Assembly (NCBI GenBank): GCA_029204225.1
Contig: MU836377.1
Span: 1-29,852, forward strand
Reading direction: 5' to 3'
DNA from: Diphasiastrum complanatum
Lineage: Eukaryota > Streptophyta > Lycopodiopsida > Lycopodiales > Lycopodiaceae
DNA length: 29,852 nucleotides
Part shown: positions 11,305-21,019 of the stretch, piece by piece
Layout: every line of letters begins with the position of its first letter
Numbering within the stretch: position 1 is the first letter of the stretch
Position numbers and translations under genes: made by a program
The notes under the pieces: model-generated
What the model saw: only the letters and a program-made list of their open reading frames with translations
What the model was told of the DNA's origin: nothing
Database searches by the model: none

Positions 11305-11380
11305 ATGGAAATGGTAGAGATGGGTGTACAATGCAATTGTGGCACATTCAAGGGCTGCCACCATGTAGGCACACAAGAAA
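11305..11380 (+). repeat. dispersed direct repeat, unit 2
   Basis: It starts TGGAAATGGTAGAGATGGGT and shares the CATTCAAGGG and GCCACCATGTAGG blocks with unit 1, with a few small indels. Confidence 0.7.
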
Positions 11381-11964
11381 GTTGTTGGGTGCTTGTTCTT
11401 ATATGCTCCTTTAAGTTGTGACTCATATTGTGGTCGAGGACTATTTGCCCTGCAAATGACATCCTTCTTTTTGTAATCTATTTTGAAGGCAAAAGAACAT
11501 TTTTTTTGCATTTAAAAAACACCTATTCTTCAATAATTTGCCTTCAACCTTTGGAGAGTGAGATGGGGGTCATCAACCCCACTTCAACCTGCTTTGCTTC
11601 AGCAAAGGGTGTTGAATTTTTAAATCAGCCACAATGGGAAATTTTCGATAGAAAAATTTGGCCTTGAACAATAAGACTTTCATAGATTTATATCCTAAAA
11701 TATTTTAGTGAAGGAGAACTCTACCCTTCAATCTATGGCACAACACCCACTCTGGTAGGGGTCCCATGGCTTCTCATGTGTACTCATCAAATGAAAGGCT
11801 TCCAAAAGCCCTAAAAATTTGAAGAGCATACCAACTCCTTTTGAAATAAAGGTTGATCATTTTATAGTATCCTTCAACTTCATATTTTTCATATCAAATG
11901 GAATGCGCCACGAGTTTCAAAACCCTTCAAATCTTTTTTTAGGTCAAATCTACAAAGGGGCTTG

Positions 11965-12134
11965 GCTTTCCACATGAAGTTTGACTGTCTTTTTGTTAAC
12001 TTAAAGGGTTGATTTCAGACCGCCATTTCATGTGACATTTAGTAGATGAATTTGGCCTTCTTTGGAAGGCCCTCTTAGTCCTTTGAAGGCCAATCCACCT
12101 TGCAAATTTCAACCCTCATAGCCATAGAAGTTTT
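11965..12134 (+). repeat. tandem duplication, unit 1 (about 170 bp)
   Basis: It starts GCTTTCCACATGAAGTTTGA and contains AATTTGGCCTTCTTTGGAAG and GAAGGCCAATCCACC. The next unit begins immediately after it, at a period of 170 bp. Confidence 0.85.
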
Positions 12135-12290
12135 GCTTTCCACATGAAGTTTGACCATTCCTTTTATTAGCTTGAAGGGCAGATTTCAGACCTGGCCTTC
12201 ACGTGACCATTTAGTACATGAATTTGGCCTTCTTTGGAAGGCAAAGAGGCCCTTGAAGGCCAATCCACCCCTGCCAAAATCAAGCCTCGG
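12135..12290 (+). repeat. tandem duplication, unit 2
   Basis: It repeats the landmarks of unit 1 in the same order (GCTTTCCACATGAAGTTTGA, AATTTGGCCTTCTTTGGAAG, GAAGGCCAATCCACC) at about 80% identity. It carries several small indels, and similarity ends near 12290. Confidence 0.85.
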
Positions 12291-14291
12291 GCCAGGCTTA
12301 GATGCTAATGCTCATATCCTGGTGAGTGATGAATGATAATGATCATCCCAATATAATAAGCCCAATTTGTGGGGCCTAGTGCCGGTTTGTGGAAATATCA
12401 ATACCCGATGCATTACAATGTATTAATTACAATGTCAAAAATCTGCAGAAGTCATCCATTTGAATTTTTGTAGTTCTCCAAAGCAGCAGGACTGCATCCT
12501 CAGATTCCCATTTCTCTCTTTTCCAACCTTTTCTTTTGATAGTATTTTCCATTGACTTCTTGAATGCTGCAAATTCTAATCCTCTGTCCTCTACTCTCTA
12601 CTACAAATTGAAAATTTGATTGTTGATGCATATTCAGAAAGGATCAGCAATAATTCAACAGCAGTGAGGCATGTGGTTAATAAGATGCCATAAGTCTTAA
12701 CTCATAAGAGTGAAGAGGCAGCTGCTCCCAAATATGCCCACGAATCTGGATTTGGATCCAGCAGAAAGGATATCCTCAGCAACCAAGTCACCAACCATCA
12801 TCTTGATAATTGACACATGGCCACAAAAGGGACTACTACATAATTCAAATACATTAAAGATTAACATTGCATTTAAAAAACCAGAGATAAAGGAGGAACG
12901 GCCCTGGGCTGAACTCCTGGAGCCTGCAGCCAGGCTCACGCTGATGCTGCCACTGGAAAAGGACAGTGACAGAGAATGAGTAAGAAGCCCACTCAAACAG
13001 GTGGATAATGATCTTTTTACCTCATCGCATTTTTGGCAGAACTGAATGCTAGTTACATACAGTAGCAACACGGTGTCCAGCAAATCAGTGTATTTCGATA
13101 CACGGATTCTGATTCTGAAATAGGAGAGGGAAAAAGGACTGGGGTTCCCTGGAACTTTTTTTCACTGCAGGTAGGCAAGTACTCAGATGCTAGACAATAG
13201 AGTACTTCTTCTCAAGTCTAGATCTAAGAATAACTGTCCAATGTCCACTACCCAGCACTGTAGGAGGGGCTCGTGTAGCAGGGAACAGTTACAAATTTAA
13301 GAGAGATGCTACATTGCCTCGGATCCACTACCAAAGAGCCCAATGAGAGCCCAAAGCGTGGACGGGGGGCATTGTAGGAGCAGGAGCATAGCAGGGAGCA
13401 CAAGTTCCAGGCCAGGCCAGAGGCTGAGGCTCAGCATGATTGCCATGCCTCTATTAATTGAGAAAGGGCTTTTGTAAGCCCTGATCATTGATGACCCCCA
13501 CCCACATGTACTATCTGACACATCTCATATTCAACTGTTGATAGTCATCTCAAATTTGATCATCACAAAAAAAGTCACACCCACCCACCTACCCACATGA
13601 GCATTGAGCTCTGAGCATGCTGCTGCATAATACACATTGCACATACCTTTGTGGAGGGAGCAGGAAAGGATGGAGGTGGGCCTTTGACACCCAAGAATCC
13701 CTATCCAAATTTAATAAGGACAAGGAGCTATGGCCCCAGACCCTACTCACACTATTCAAGTTGACTGTTTCCTTGAGGCGAGGAAGGAAAGGAGTGATGG
13801 ATGATTGGCCAAATTGGGCCATATAATATGATGGATGTGCATTGTGGCTGGGAGCCAAGATAAAAGGACATTATTAGGATTCCAAAAGAAGTGGGGCCAT
13901 TGAGTGAGTGTGACCCATGAAGTAGTTTCTTATCTCAATTTTTTTAAGACTTCAAATTGTAGTATATGATTGTGTATCAAGTCTTGCTCAAATTTTTGAA
14001 GCATTAAAAATGTAGATTGATAGTGTATGAACTATGAAGTCAGCCATAGCTATTAAAATTCCTTCATAGATTTGTGGGGCAAAAAATCTAAGGGTTTGAA
14101 ATCTATATTTACTATTCATATTCAAAAGTAAAGTATGCACTAACATATCATGTTGTAGCTATCAAAAAATGACACCGTCCATTTGTAAAAGAAGGTACTC
14201 CCTTCAAATTCCAAGCCTTGGTGTAACCCTTGGTCTCAAGTGTTCATAAGACTAAGAAATTTTGACTCTTGAGTCATTGACCAACTAGGGG
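12291..14291. other. intergenic-like stretch with unassigned ORFs
   Basis: The longest open frames are 12697-13083 (minus, 128 residues, Ser-rich) and an overlapping 12710-12979 (plus, 89 residues, ending in ELLEPAARLTLMLPLEKD). Neither shows a domain I recognise, and they overlap on opposite strands, so at most one could be real. A 7-bp stem with a TTGT loop is at 13465-13482. Base composition is locally less AT-rich around 12880-12980 and 13320-13430. No promoter or splice structure could be supported. Confidence 0.4.
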
Positions 14292-14445
14292 TGTCAAGAG
14301 TGGACAATACAAGGTGTTAAATGTCTCTGAAATAGTGAACTCTTGTAACCTTGACGAACATATCCTGAAGGACGAAAGAGATCCCGAAGGTCGGGACGAA
14401 CATGTGCCGAAGGACGAACACATCTTGAAGAGAGGGAGTCTGACA
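14292..14445 (+). repeat. candidate short LTR (5' LTR end)
   Basis: The right edge is well supported: TCTGACA at 14445, a 2-bp spacer, then a tRNA-Met primer binding site. The left edge is tentative, set at TGTCAAG, which mirrors the TGACA end. It would give an LTR of only 154 bp. The LTR may extend further left, where I find no other matching TG. Inside, short GGACGAA/GAACA words are repeated (14355-14432). Confidence 0.45.
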
Positions 14446-14447
14446 TT

Positions 14448-14460
14448 TGGTATCAGAGCC
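14448..14460 (+). other. primer binding site (tRNA-Met type)
   Basis: TGGTATCAGAGCC is a perfect match to the plant initiator tRNA-Met primer site, and it sits 2 bp after a CA-ending LTR edge. It marks the start of an element running on the plus strand. Confidence 0.85.
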
Positions 14461-14936
14461 AAGGTTTGCAAGTTTTGGAAGCTTGGGACAGCAAAAAACA
14501 AAAACGTTCTAGAGAGAGAAAGAGAAGCTTTTTGCTCATAACTTTTGATTGAGAGCTCAGATGGCTATAGAATCTGTTGCAAACTGTTCTATTGCCAAGA
14601 GCACAATAGATTAGTCCCAGGAACCAACCCCAACAGCGAAATCCAAGTGATTTCGATAATTTTTCTTGTGGCTCGCTGGCAGGCTGAAGAGTTTTTTCTT
14701 CATAACTTTTTGCTCAGTTCTTGGATCATCCTCAAATTTTGGGAGTCTTCTAGGCAGACCTCAAGGGCTATAGTATGCAATTTATAGCAAAGAAAAACAT
14801 AGTCCTATGGTGTTTTTTCAAAATTTGGTTCTCATACATAGGTGCAAAAACTAGCTGAGAAGAAATTGCTTGATGGTTGGGCAATCCTAGCCTAAACTGG
14901 ACTGTTAAGGGTTCATTGGAAAGCCAGCAGGAGGGC
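14461..14936 (+). mobile_element. 5' leader of unknown LTR element, part 1
   Basis: Non-coding leader-like sequence follows the primer binding site. It includes paired TTTTTGCTCATAACTTTTG and TTCTTCATAACTTTTTGCTC blocks. It is interrupted at 14936 by the complete copia element and resumes at 20781, because the AGGGC target duplication restores continuity. No gag motif is visible. Confidence 0.6.
14932..14936 (+). repeat. target site duplication, left copy
   Basis: AGGGC abuts the LTR start TGTGAAAAACTC at 14937. The identical AGGGC follows the other LTR at 20781-20785. Five base pairs is the usual copia duplication length. Confidence 0.95.
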
Positions 14937-15589
14937 TGTGAAAAACTCAGATCCAAAAGATGCTAAAGTTTCATAAAGATCTTGGCCATGGAAGTTATGC
15001 ACATCTAGATTGAAAAAATGATAGAAATTGTGATGTTAAGCATACTAAACATCAACTAAACATCAAAATCTGATCATAAGCTTCCACAAACAGAAACTTG
15101 CTGTCCCTGTCCGTACTTCAGAGCCTACAACCTGCATTTCACACGTGTGAAGCCATAGCAACAAAGAAATCACAATTCTAGTGGCTAGAATGCAAGATAT
15201 GAACAAAAAAGTGAGAGAGAAGAAGATGGACCTTCAAAGAGCATAACATTCATTCAATAGAATGAAAATGAGATGTGTACATACTCGTGGAGATGGCTAT
15301 TTATAGCAGCCATAGTGCCTCTTGGCCACTTGTCTTATGATAGGCTAAAATTGGGGTCCAATAGGATTCACCCATATAACCTAGAAATTTGTCAAATAGG
15401 AATGCACCAAATTATGAGCCAATAGAAGAGCTCCACACTCGACCTCCTCTAATTAATGTGACCTCAAAAGTAGTGTACACATACTTTGGGCCTCTACATA
15501 CATGTATGAACCTATCTCTAACTTTTATTTGGCCATAGGCCTACAAAATCTCAAGTTAGGAAAATACTACTAGTTGACAATTTTTCACA
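14937..15589 (-). repeat. copia 3' LTR
   Basis: This 653-bp LTR runs TGTG...CACA. A TATA box (minus strand GCTATAAATAGC, 15297-15308) lies within a short inverted repeat and should drive transcription from the 5' copy. Compared with the other LTR it has an extra A near 15401, one G fewer near 15411 and one A fewer near 15470. Confidence 0.97.
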
Positions 15590-16320
15590 CTCCCTCTTCA
15601 ACTAGTTTTAGCATAGATTTAGAAAGTACACCAAGACTTGTTCTATGCTTGAAAAATAAGTCCTTTCCCAATGCTTTGGTAAAGATATCAGCCACACATT
15701 CCTTTGATGGGACATGTTCAAGCTTGATCTCTTTTGCCAACACTTGTTCTCTCACAAAATGGTAAGCCACCTCGATATGTTTGCTCCTTGCATGGAAAAC
15801 CGGATTGCTTGCTAGACTTTGGGCTGAAAGGTTGTCACAAAAGATGATTGGACTCTCTGAAAAATCCAGCAAATGAAGCTCCATAATCATCCTCTTGATC
15901 CACACCATCTCCTTTGTGCATGATGTCAAAGCTTTGTACTCGGCCTCACTAGAAGAAAGTGATATAGTTGCTTGTTTCTTCGACATCCATGAGATAGCTC
16001 CATCACCTATGAAAATAGCATGTGCATTTATGGATTTTCTATCCATAAGGTCTCCTGCAAAATCTGAATCTGAAAAACCAAATAAGTTAGGTGATGAGCC
16101 TCTATAAACAATGCCAAAATCTTTTGTTCCCGAGATGTATCTCAAGATCCTCTTTCCTAGTTTCCAATGTTCTATGCTAGGATCTTGCATGAATTGGCTT
16201 AATCTACCAACACAATAAGATAAATCAGGTCTTGTGATGGTTAGATATATAAGAGAACCTATTAGCTTCCTATAGAGAGTAATGTCCTCGAAGGATCTTT
16301 CATTACCTCTTATAGTTAGC
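15585..16320 (-). pseudogene. copia Pol, RT end and RNase H
   Basis: This is the third reading-frame segment of the element's polyprotein. It begins after a frameshift near 16320, with the RT tail (YRKLIGSLIYLTITRPDLSY). It continues into RNase H with all expected blocks: FSDSDFAGD, SLSSSEAEYKAL, FCDNLSAQSL, KHIEVAYHFVREQV and VADIFTKAL. The Asp/Glu/Asp residues needed for metal binding are present. The ORF ends in the first bases of the 3' LTR. The domain itself looks intact; only the frame connection to upstream Pol is broken. Confidence 0.92.
15590..15600 (-). other. polypurine tract inside coding end
   Basis: The minus strand reads TGAAGAGGGAG and abuts the 3' LTR. It encodes the last residues of Pol (VEEGV), and the stop TGA at 15587-15585 is supplied by the LTR itself. 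Confidence 0.85.
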
Positions 16321-16321
16321 T

Positions 16322-17031
16322 TTACATGTGATTCATAGGTGTATCAATAGGATTTGCATCTACCATATGAAATCTATTGAGAATAGAAATAGCATACTTC
16401 TCTTGTGAAATAAAAGTGATTTGAGAAGTTCTAATTACTTCTATTCCTAAGATATAGCTCAAAAGACCAAGATCATGCACTTCAAATTCCTTTTTTAGTG
16501 CTTTCTTGATATCTTCTATATCTTCCTTGTTCCCTCCACTTAAAATAATGTCATCCACATAAATTAGAAGGATTGTAACATCATTAGCACTAATTCTAAA
16601 GTAAAGTGAATGATCATACTCACTCATAGTGAAGTTTTGAGAAAGTAGAAAAGAGTTAAGCCTAGCATACCAACTCCTTGGTGCTTGCTTAAGACCATAC
16701 AAACTTTTTTGTAGAAAACACACATGATTAGGCTTGCTATGAGAAACATAGCTCTCGGGTTGCTCCATGTAGACTTCCTCTTCAAGATCACCATTCAAGA
16801 AAGCATTAGAAATGTCTAATTGCCAAAGATCCCATCCATAAAGAGTTGCAAGGGAAATGATTACTCTTATGCTCACCATCTTTGCCACGGGTGCAAAGGT
16901 TTCCTCATAGTCAATGCCATGCTCTTGAGCATAACCTTTAGCCACCAACCTTGCCTTCAACTTGTTGATAGATCCATCTTGATTTGTCTTTACCTTGAAG
17001 ATCCATTTGCATCCAATTGCACTTTTGCCCC
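16322..17031 (-). pseudogene. copia Pol, reverse transcriptase core
   Basis: This second frame segment (open from 16960; the frame extends upstream to the shift at 17022-17031) holds the RT palm and fingers: RLVAKGYAQEHGIDYEETF, the first catalytic Asp in WQLDISNAFLNGDLEEEVYM, YGLKQAPRSWY, and YVDDIIL with both catalytic Asp residues (about residues 134-137 counted from the Met at 16960). It ends at a stop at 16322 caused by a 1-base shift relative to the next segment. RT makes the cDNA in the virus-like particle. All catalytic residues seen are normal for copia. Confidence 0.93.
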
Positions 17032-19535
17032 TTTGGAAGCTCCACCAATCTCCATGTGTTGTTCTTCATAAGTGCTTCAAACTCAAGATCCATTGCTTGG
17101 ATCCATTCCTCTTCTTGCCTTGCTTCATCTACACATGAAGGTACATCAAAAGAAGTTAGGAAAGCATAGTTGGATCCATCCACCACTTGCTTACCTTTGC
17201 CATCATAAGTGAGCCTTGAGGGTTTCACTTTATGCCTTGGAGTTCTCCTTGGAATTTGACTTGAAGAGGCTTCTTCAACATCCACATCCAATGTGTCATC
17301 AACTCCATTGTCATCAAGCACATTAGTTGCAACAACACCATCATCACTTGAAACAACTTTTGGAATGTTACTTTCATAAAAAATGACATCCCTACTTGTG
17401 AACACTTTCTTGATTGAAGGAACATAAATCCTATATGCTTTGCTTACTTCACTATAACCAACAAAAATGCCCTTTCTTGAAGATGGATCCTCCTTAGTTC
17501 TATCATCAAGAGTAATGTTGAAGTAGCAAATGCATCCAAAAGTTCTTAGAAACTTGACATTAGGCTTCGTACCAAACAAAGCTTCAAAAGGGGTTTTTCC
17601 TTCCAATACAACACTTGGCCATCTATTGCATAGGAAATTTGCACACAACAAAGCATCACTCCAAAAAGGTTTAGGAAGATTAGCATTCAATCTCATTGCC
17701 TTTGCACTCTCACACAAGGTTCTATTCTTCCTCTCGGCCACTCCATTTTGTTGTGGTGTTCTTGGACATGTGTACTCCCTCTTGATCCCATGCTCATCGC
17801 AAAAGGCTTTGAATTTGTTAGAAATGTATTCACCACCATTGTCGCTCCTCAAGCATTTGATTTTGGTTGTAAATTGAGTCTCAATAGCAACTTTGAACTT
17901 GACAAACACATCAAACACCTCATCCTTGCTCTTTAGTAGATAAACCCAACAAAATCTACTAAAATCATCAATGAAAGTTACATACATCTTAGCACCTCCA
18001 TTGCTAATTGTAGTAACACCATGAATATCCGAATGCAAGAGAGAAAAAGGCATCTTAGATCTAGATATAGATCTAGTATATGGCAATCTATGTGATTTAG
18101 ACAAAGCACATTCTTCACAAACATGATTCAAGCAAGTAAGAGACTTGGGAAGTCCCCTTACTACCTCCTTTTTGGCTATTACCTCCAAGGCCTTGTAGTT
18201 GAGATGTCCCATCCTTTTATGCCATACCTCTTGAATTGACATTTGTTCATTTGCCATGCATCCAACTTGGTTAGCAACAACACATGCATCAAGCTTGAAC
18301 AATTTCCCTTGCCTTTTCCCTTTTGCAATGATACTACACCCCTTTTTGATCAAGCAAGCATCACCATCAAACTCAACTTTGAATCCTTTGTCAAGCATTT
18401 GGCTTACACTAAGTAAGTTCTTGGTAATGGATGGAATGAGCAAAACATCTTTCAATTCTATATTCCTATTTGTAGAAAGTGAAATAGGAATTGTGCCAAT
18501 CCCCTTGATTGCACACTCACCATCATTTGCGGTATAGATTACCTTCCTATCACCATCAAATGCCATTAAAGATGAAAAATACTCTTTATGATATGTCATA
18601 TGAGAAGTGGCTCCACTATCAATCCACCAAGGATCAATGTCTCCATGATTAGCCAACAAGCAAGATGACATAACAAAAGCATCATTTGAAAGAAGCTCAT
18701 CCCCACCCTCATCAATAGTTAGATTGGTTTGCTTTTCCCCTTGATCCCTCTTTTTCTTAAAACAATCACTAGCAAAATGCCCTTTGACTCCACAATAGAA
18801 ACATTTTAGCTTAGATCTATCCTTCTTTTTGCCAAAAGTAGAGTGCTCACCTTGGTCTTGCCCTTTAGACCAATTGCTTTTACCTTTGCCCTTGAACTTG
18901 CCTTTAGAGAACATTGCCTCCTCTTCTCCTCCTTGAGATGTAGAAGATGCTCCCACTCTTGCTTGCAACCTGAATTCTTCAGCCAACAAGACCTCTTGCA
19001 AGTCTCCAACACTTGGTAAACATTTTTGGATAGCATAACTTTGAACAAGATTAGCATGATCATCCAACAAGCCATTGAGAATCACTTGAACAAGCTCCTC
19101 ATTATTTATGCCATCATTAATGCATGCTAACTCATCATTCAATGCTTTAACTCTCAAAACAAAAGCATGTCCATTCTCACTCTTCTTTTGCATACAAGAA
19201 AAGATTTGCCTTCTTAAAGTCAACACTCTAGAAGTAGACTTGGATTCATAAACCTTCTTCAAGGCTTCCCAAGCTTCACTAGATGATGTGCACTTACCAA
19301 CCTCTTTGATAAGCTCATTTGTCACATTCATCTTGATCATGTGAAGGGCTTTCTTTGCCCTCTTGTCATACCTCAATTGTTCTTGAGGTGCCAAAGGTCT
19401 CTCCTCCACACCTACAACAATATCCATCAACTCATTCATCTCAAGCAAAGACTCCATCCTTACTTTCCAAGTAGAATAGTTGAGGGAGGTAAGCCTATCA
19501 TTGCTTTCCAACATGTAGCCTCCATTTGTAGCCAT
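16938..19535 (-). CDS. copia Gag-protease-integrase polyprotein (frameshifted before RT)
   Basis: The ORF of 865 residues starts at the ATG at 19535, about 580 bp inside the primer binding site. Gag begins with LNYSTWKVRMESLLEM; its zinc knuckle CFYCGVKGHFASDC is at residues 245-258 (perfect CX2CX4HX4C). The protease active site is DSGA at 306-309. The integrase N-terminal zinc motif is H439, H444, C473, C476. The integrase core residues are D503, D565 and E601, with exactly 35 residues between the last two, followed by the TPQQNGVAERKNRTL context. The C-terminal GKGIFVGY-type block and the RT linker (EWIQAMDLEFEALMKNNTW) follow. Near residue 830 the frame leaves the RT sequence at a 1-base shift in a GGGGCAAAA context (17022-17031), so the last about 30 residues are out of frame. 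Everything before that looks functional. Confidence 0.95.
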   Translation of the reverse strand: MATNGGYMLESNDRLTSLNYSTWKVRMESLLEMNELMDIVVGVEERPLAPQEQLRYDKRAKKALHMIKMNVTNELIKEVGKCTSSSEAWEALKKVYESKSTSRVLTLRRQIFSCMQKKSENGHAFVLRVKALNDELACINDGINNEELVQVILNGLLDDHANLVQSYAIQKCLPSVGDLQEVLLAEEFRLQARVGASSTSQGGEEEAMFSKGKFKGKGKSNWSKGQDQGEHSTFGKKKDRSKLKCFYCGVKGHFASDCFKKKRDQGEKQTNLTIDEGGDELLSNDAFVMSSCLLANHGDIDPWWIDSGATSHMTYHKEYFSSLMAFDGDRKVIYTANDGECAIKGIGTIPISLSTNRNIELKDVLLIPSITKNLLSVSQMLDKGFKVEFDGDACLIKKGCSIIAKGKRQGKLFKLDACVVANQVGCMANEQMSIQEVWHKRMGHLNYKALEVIAKKEVVRGLPKSLTCLNHVCEECALSKSHRLPYTRSISRSKMPFSLLHSDIHGVTTISNGGAKMYVTFIDDFSRFCWVYLLKSKDEVFDVFVKFKVAIETQFTTKIKCLRSDNGGEYISNKFKAFCDEHGIKREYTCPRTPQQNGVAERKNRTLCESAKAMRLNANLPKPFWSDALLCANFLCNRWPSVVLEGKTPFEALFGTKPNVKFLRTFGCICYFNITLDDRTKEDPSSRKGIFVGYSEVSKAYRIYVPSIKKVFTSRDVIFYESNIPKVVSSDDGVVATNVLDDNGVDDTLDVDVEEASSSQIPRRTPRHKVKPSRLTYDGKGKQVVDGSNYAFLTSFDVPSCVDEARQEEEWIQAMDLEFEALMKNNTWRLVELPKGQKCNWMQMDLQGKDKSRWIYQQVEGKVGG

Positions 19536-20114
19536 GTTGCAATGATTGATCTCTGATCTTTGACCTGTTCCAATGCACTAAGCACTCTCTTGAATCAACA
19601 AATGAAACACAAGAAGAAATCACAAAGATTTGGAACCTAAAACCTTACTTTTTCTCTCTTTTAGCCACTAGTTTTTATGATTTCTTGATCAAACCAAGAC
19701 CAAACTTCAATATACTTGCTTTTCCCCTCACTCCTAAGATTGAAATACACTCTTGAATCATTCAGCAAACTGAAAATCAGAGGGTTACATCAATTTTGAA
19801 GTTTTTGACATGAAGAAGCAAGAAATTGAATCAAAAAACTATATGCTAGAATGGAAAACTAATAGGATCTTGTTGGATCTTGCATCTCCCTCTTTCCAAA
19901 ACAATTTTTGTCTCCTTATTCTGATAAGTACAGAGGGGAATTCGCCCTACTTCAATTGAAATGCATACAAATGATGTTTTGATCACAAAGATCCAATTTC
20001 TACACATAAATCAACAAGATTTTTAGCTAGAAACTTGATTGGAATGCTACAAAAGCAAACTCGCCCACAAATCTCTTCTAAATCTGGCAAAACCTGCACA
20101 TTTGGCCGCCTAAT
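19536..20114 (-). other. copia leader between primer site and gag
   Basis: About 580 bp of AT-rich untranslated leader lie between the primer binding site and the gag ATG. Short open frames in it have no conserved motif. It would carry packaging and dimerisation signals, which I cannot identify from sequence alone. Confidence 0.6.
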
Positions 20115-20126
20115 GCTCTGATACCA
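20115..20126 (-). other. primer binding site (tRNA-Met type)
   Basis: The plus strand GCTCTGATACCA is the exact reverse complement of TGGTATCAGAGC and directly abuts the 5' LTR edge at 20127 with no spacer. Confidence 0.95.
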
Positions 20127-20780
20127 TGTGAAAAACTCAGATCCAAAAGATGCTAAAGTTTCATAAAGATCTTGGCCATGGAAGTTATGCACATCTAGAT
20201 TGAAAAAATGATAGAAATTGTGATGTTAAGCATACTAAACATCAACTAAACATCAAAATCTGATCATAAGCTTCCACAAACAGAAACTTGCTGTCCCTGT
20301 CCGTACTTCAGAGCCTACAACCTGCATTTCACACGTGTGAAGCCATAGCAACAAAGAAATCACAATTCTAGTGGCTAGAATGCAAGATATGAACAAAAAA
20401 GTGAGAGAGAAGAAGATGGACCTTCAAAGAGCATAACATTCATTCAATAGAATGAAAATGAGATGTGTACATACTCGTGGAGATGGCTATTTATAGCAGC
20501 CATAGTGCCTCTTGGCCACTTGTCTTATGATAGGCTAAAATTGGGGTCCAATAGGATTCACCCATATACCTAGAAATTTGGTCAAATAGGAATGCACCAA
20601 ATTATGAGCCAATAGAAGAGCTCCACACTCGACCTCCTCTAATTAATGTGACCTCAAAAAGTAGTGTACACATACTTTGGGCCTCTACATACATGTATGA
20701 ACCTATCTCTAACTTTTATTTGGCCATAGGCCTACAAAATCTCAAGTTAGGAAAATACTACTAGTTGACAATTTTTCACA
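20127..20780 (-). repeat. copia 5' LTR
   Basis: This 654-bp LTR runs TGTG...CACA and is base-for-base the same as 14937-15589 apart from three single-base indels. The TATA-containing GCTATAAATAGC on the minus strand is at 20487-20498. Confidence 0.97.
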
Positions 20781-21019
20781 AGGGCGACCTACTACAAATT
20801 GATCGCTTAGAAAAAGTCCAAGTCACAGAAAAGTTATAGCAATCCAAAGTTGGTTTGATTTATTGGGCCAAAATACAAGGAAAAAGGGCTTTGAGAGTTG
20901 TAAACTCATTTTTGTCGATAATTTTGACTTCTAAACAAGTGGGCAAGCCTCCAACATTGCAAATATGGATCCATTAGGAGGTACAAGCATAGAACTCTTG
21001 AGAATCAAAGAAGTGGCAG
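20781..21019 (+). mobile_element. 5' leader of unknown LTR element, part 2
   Basis: This resumes the leader interrupted at 14936, starting with the right copy of the AGGGC duplication (20781-20785). It ends where another LTR starts at 21020. A possible gag start (ATGGATCCATTAGGAGG near 20965) is too short to assign. Confidence 0.55.

Larger units (their letters stand above)
10286..11964. other. intergenic-like stretch without recognisable gene
   Basis: No retroelement protein or cellular gene is recognised. It contains the GT-rich tract at 10422-10491 and a pair of about 75-bp direct repeats at 11005 and 11305. Short open frames on both strands have no motif and overlap each other. Confidence 0.5.
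14937..20780 (-). mobile_element. complete Ty1/copia retrotransposon (5,844 bp)
   Basis: The structure is complete on the minus strand: 5' LTR 20127-20780, primer binding site 20115-20126, leader, gag-pol 15585-19535, polypurine tract 15590-15600, 3' LTR 14937-15589, and an AGGGC target duplication on both sides. Pol order is PR-IN-RT-RH, which defines copia. The two LTRs show no substitutions and three 1-base indels by direct reading, so the insertion is recent. It sits in the leader of an older LTR element. Two 1-base frameshifts (17022-17031 and about 16320) break an otherwise clean polyprotein. Confidence 0.97.

Noticed and set aside
13465-13482. 7-bp stem with TTGT loop as a terminator or small RNA
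   Set aside because: An isolated short hairpin with no transcript context; expected by chance in 30 kb.
17530-17877. Plus-strand ORFs over the young copia pol
   Set aside because: They are antisense to the 865-residue gag-pol ORF with complete catalytic motifs.
18806-19075. 89-residue minus-strand ORF in a second frame of gag
   Set aside because: It overlaps the Gag zinc-knuckle region in the main frame; no support as a separate accessory gene.
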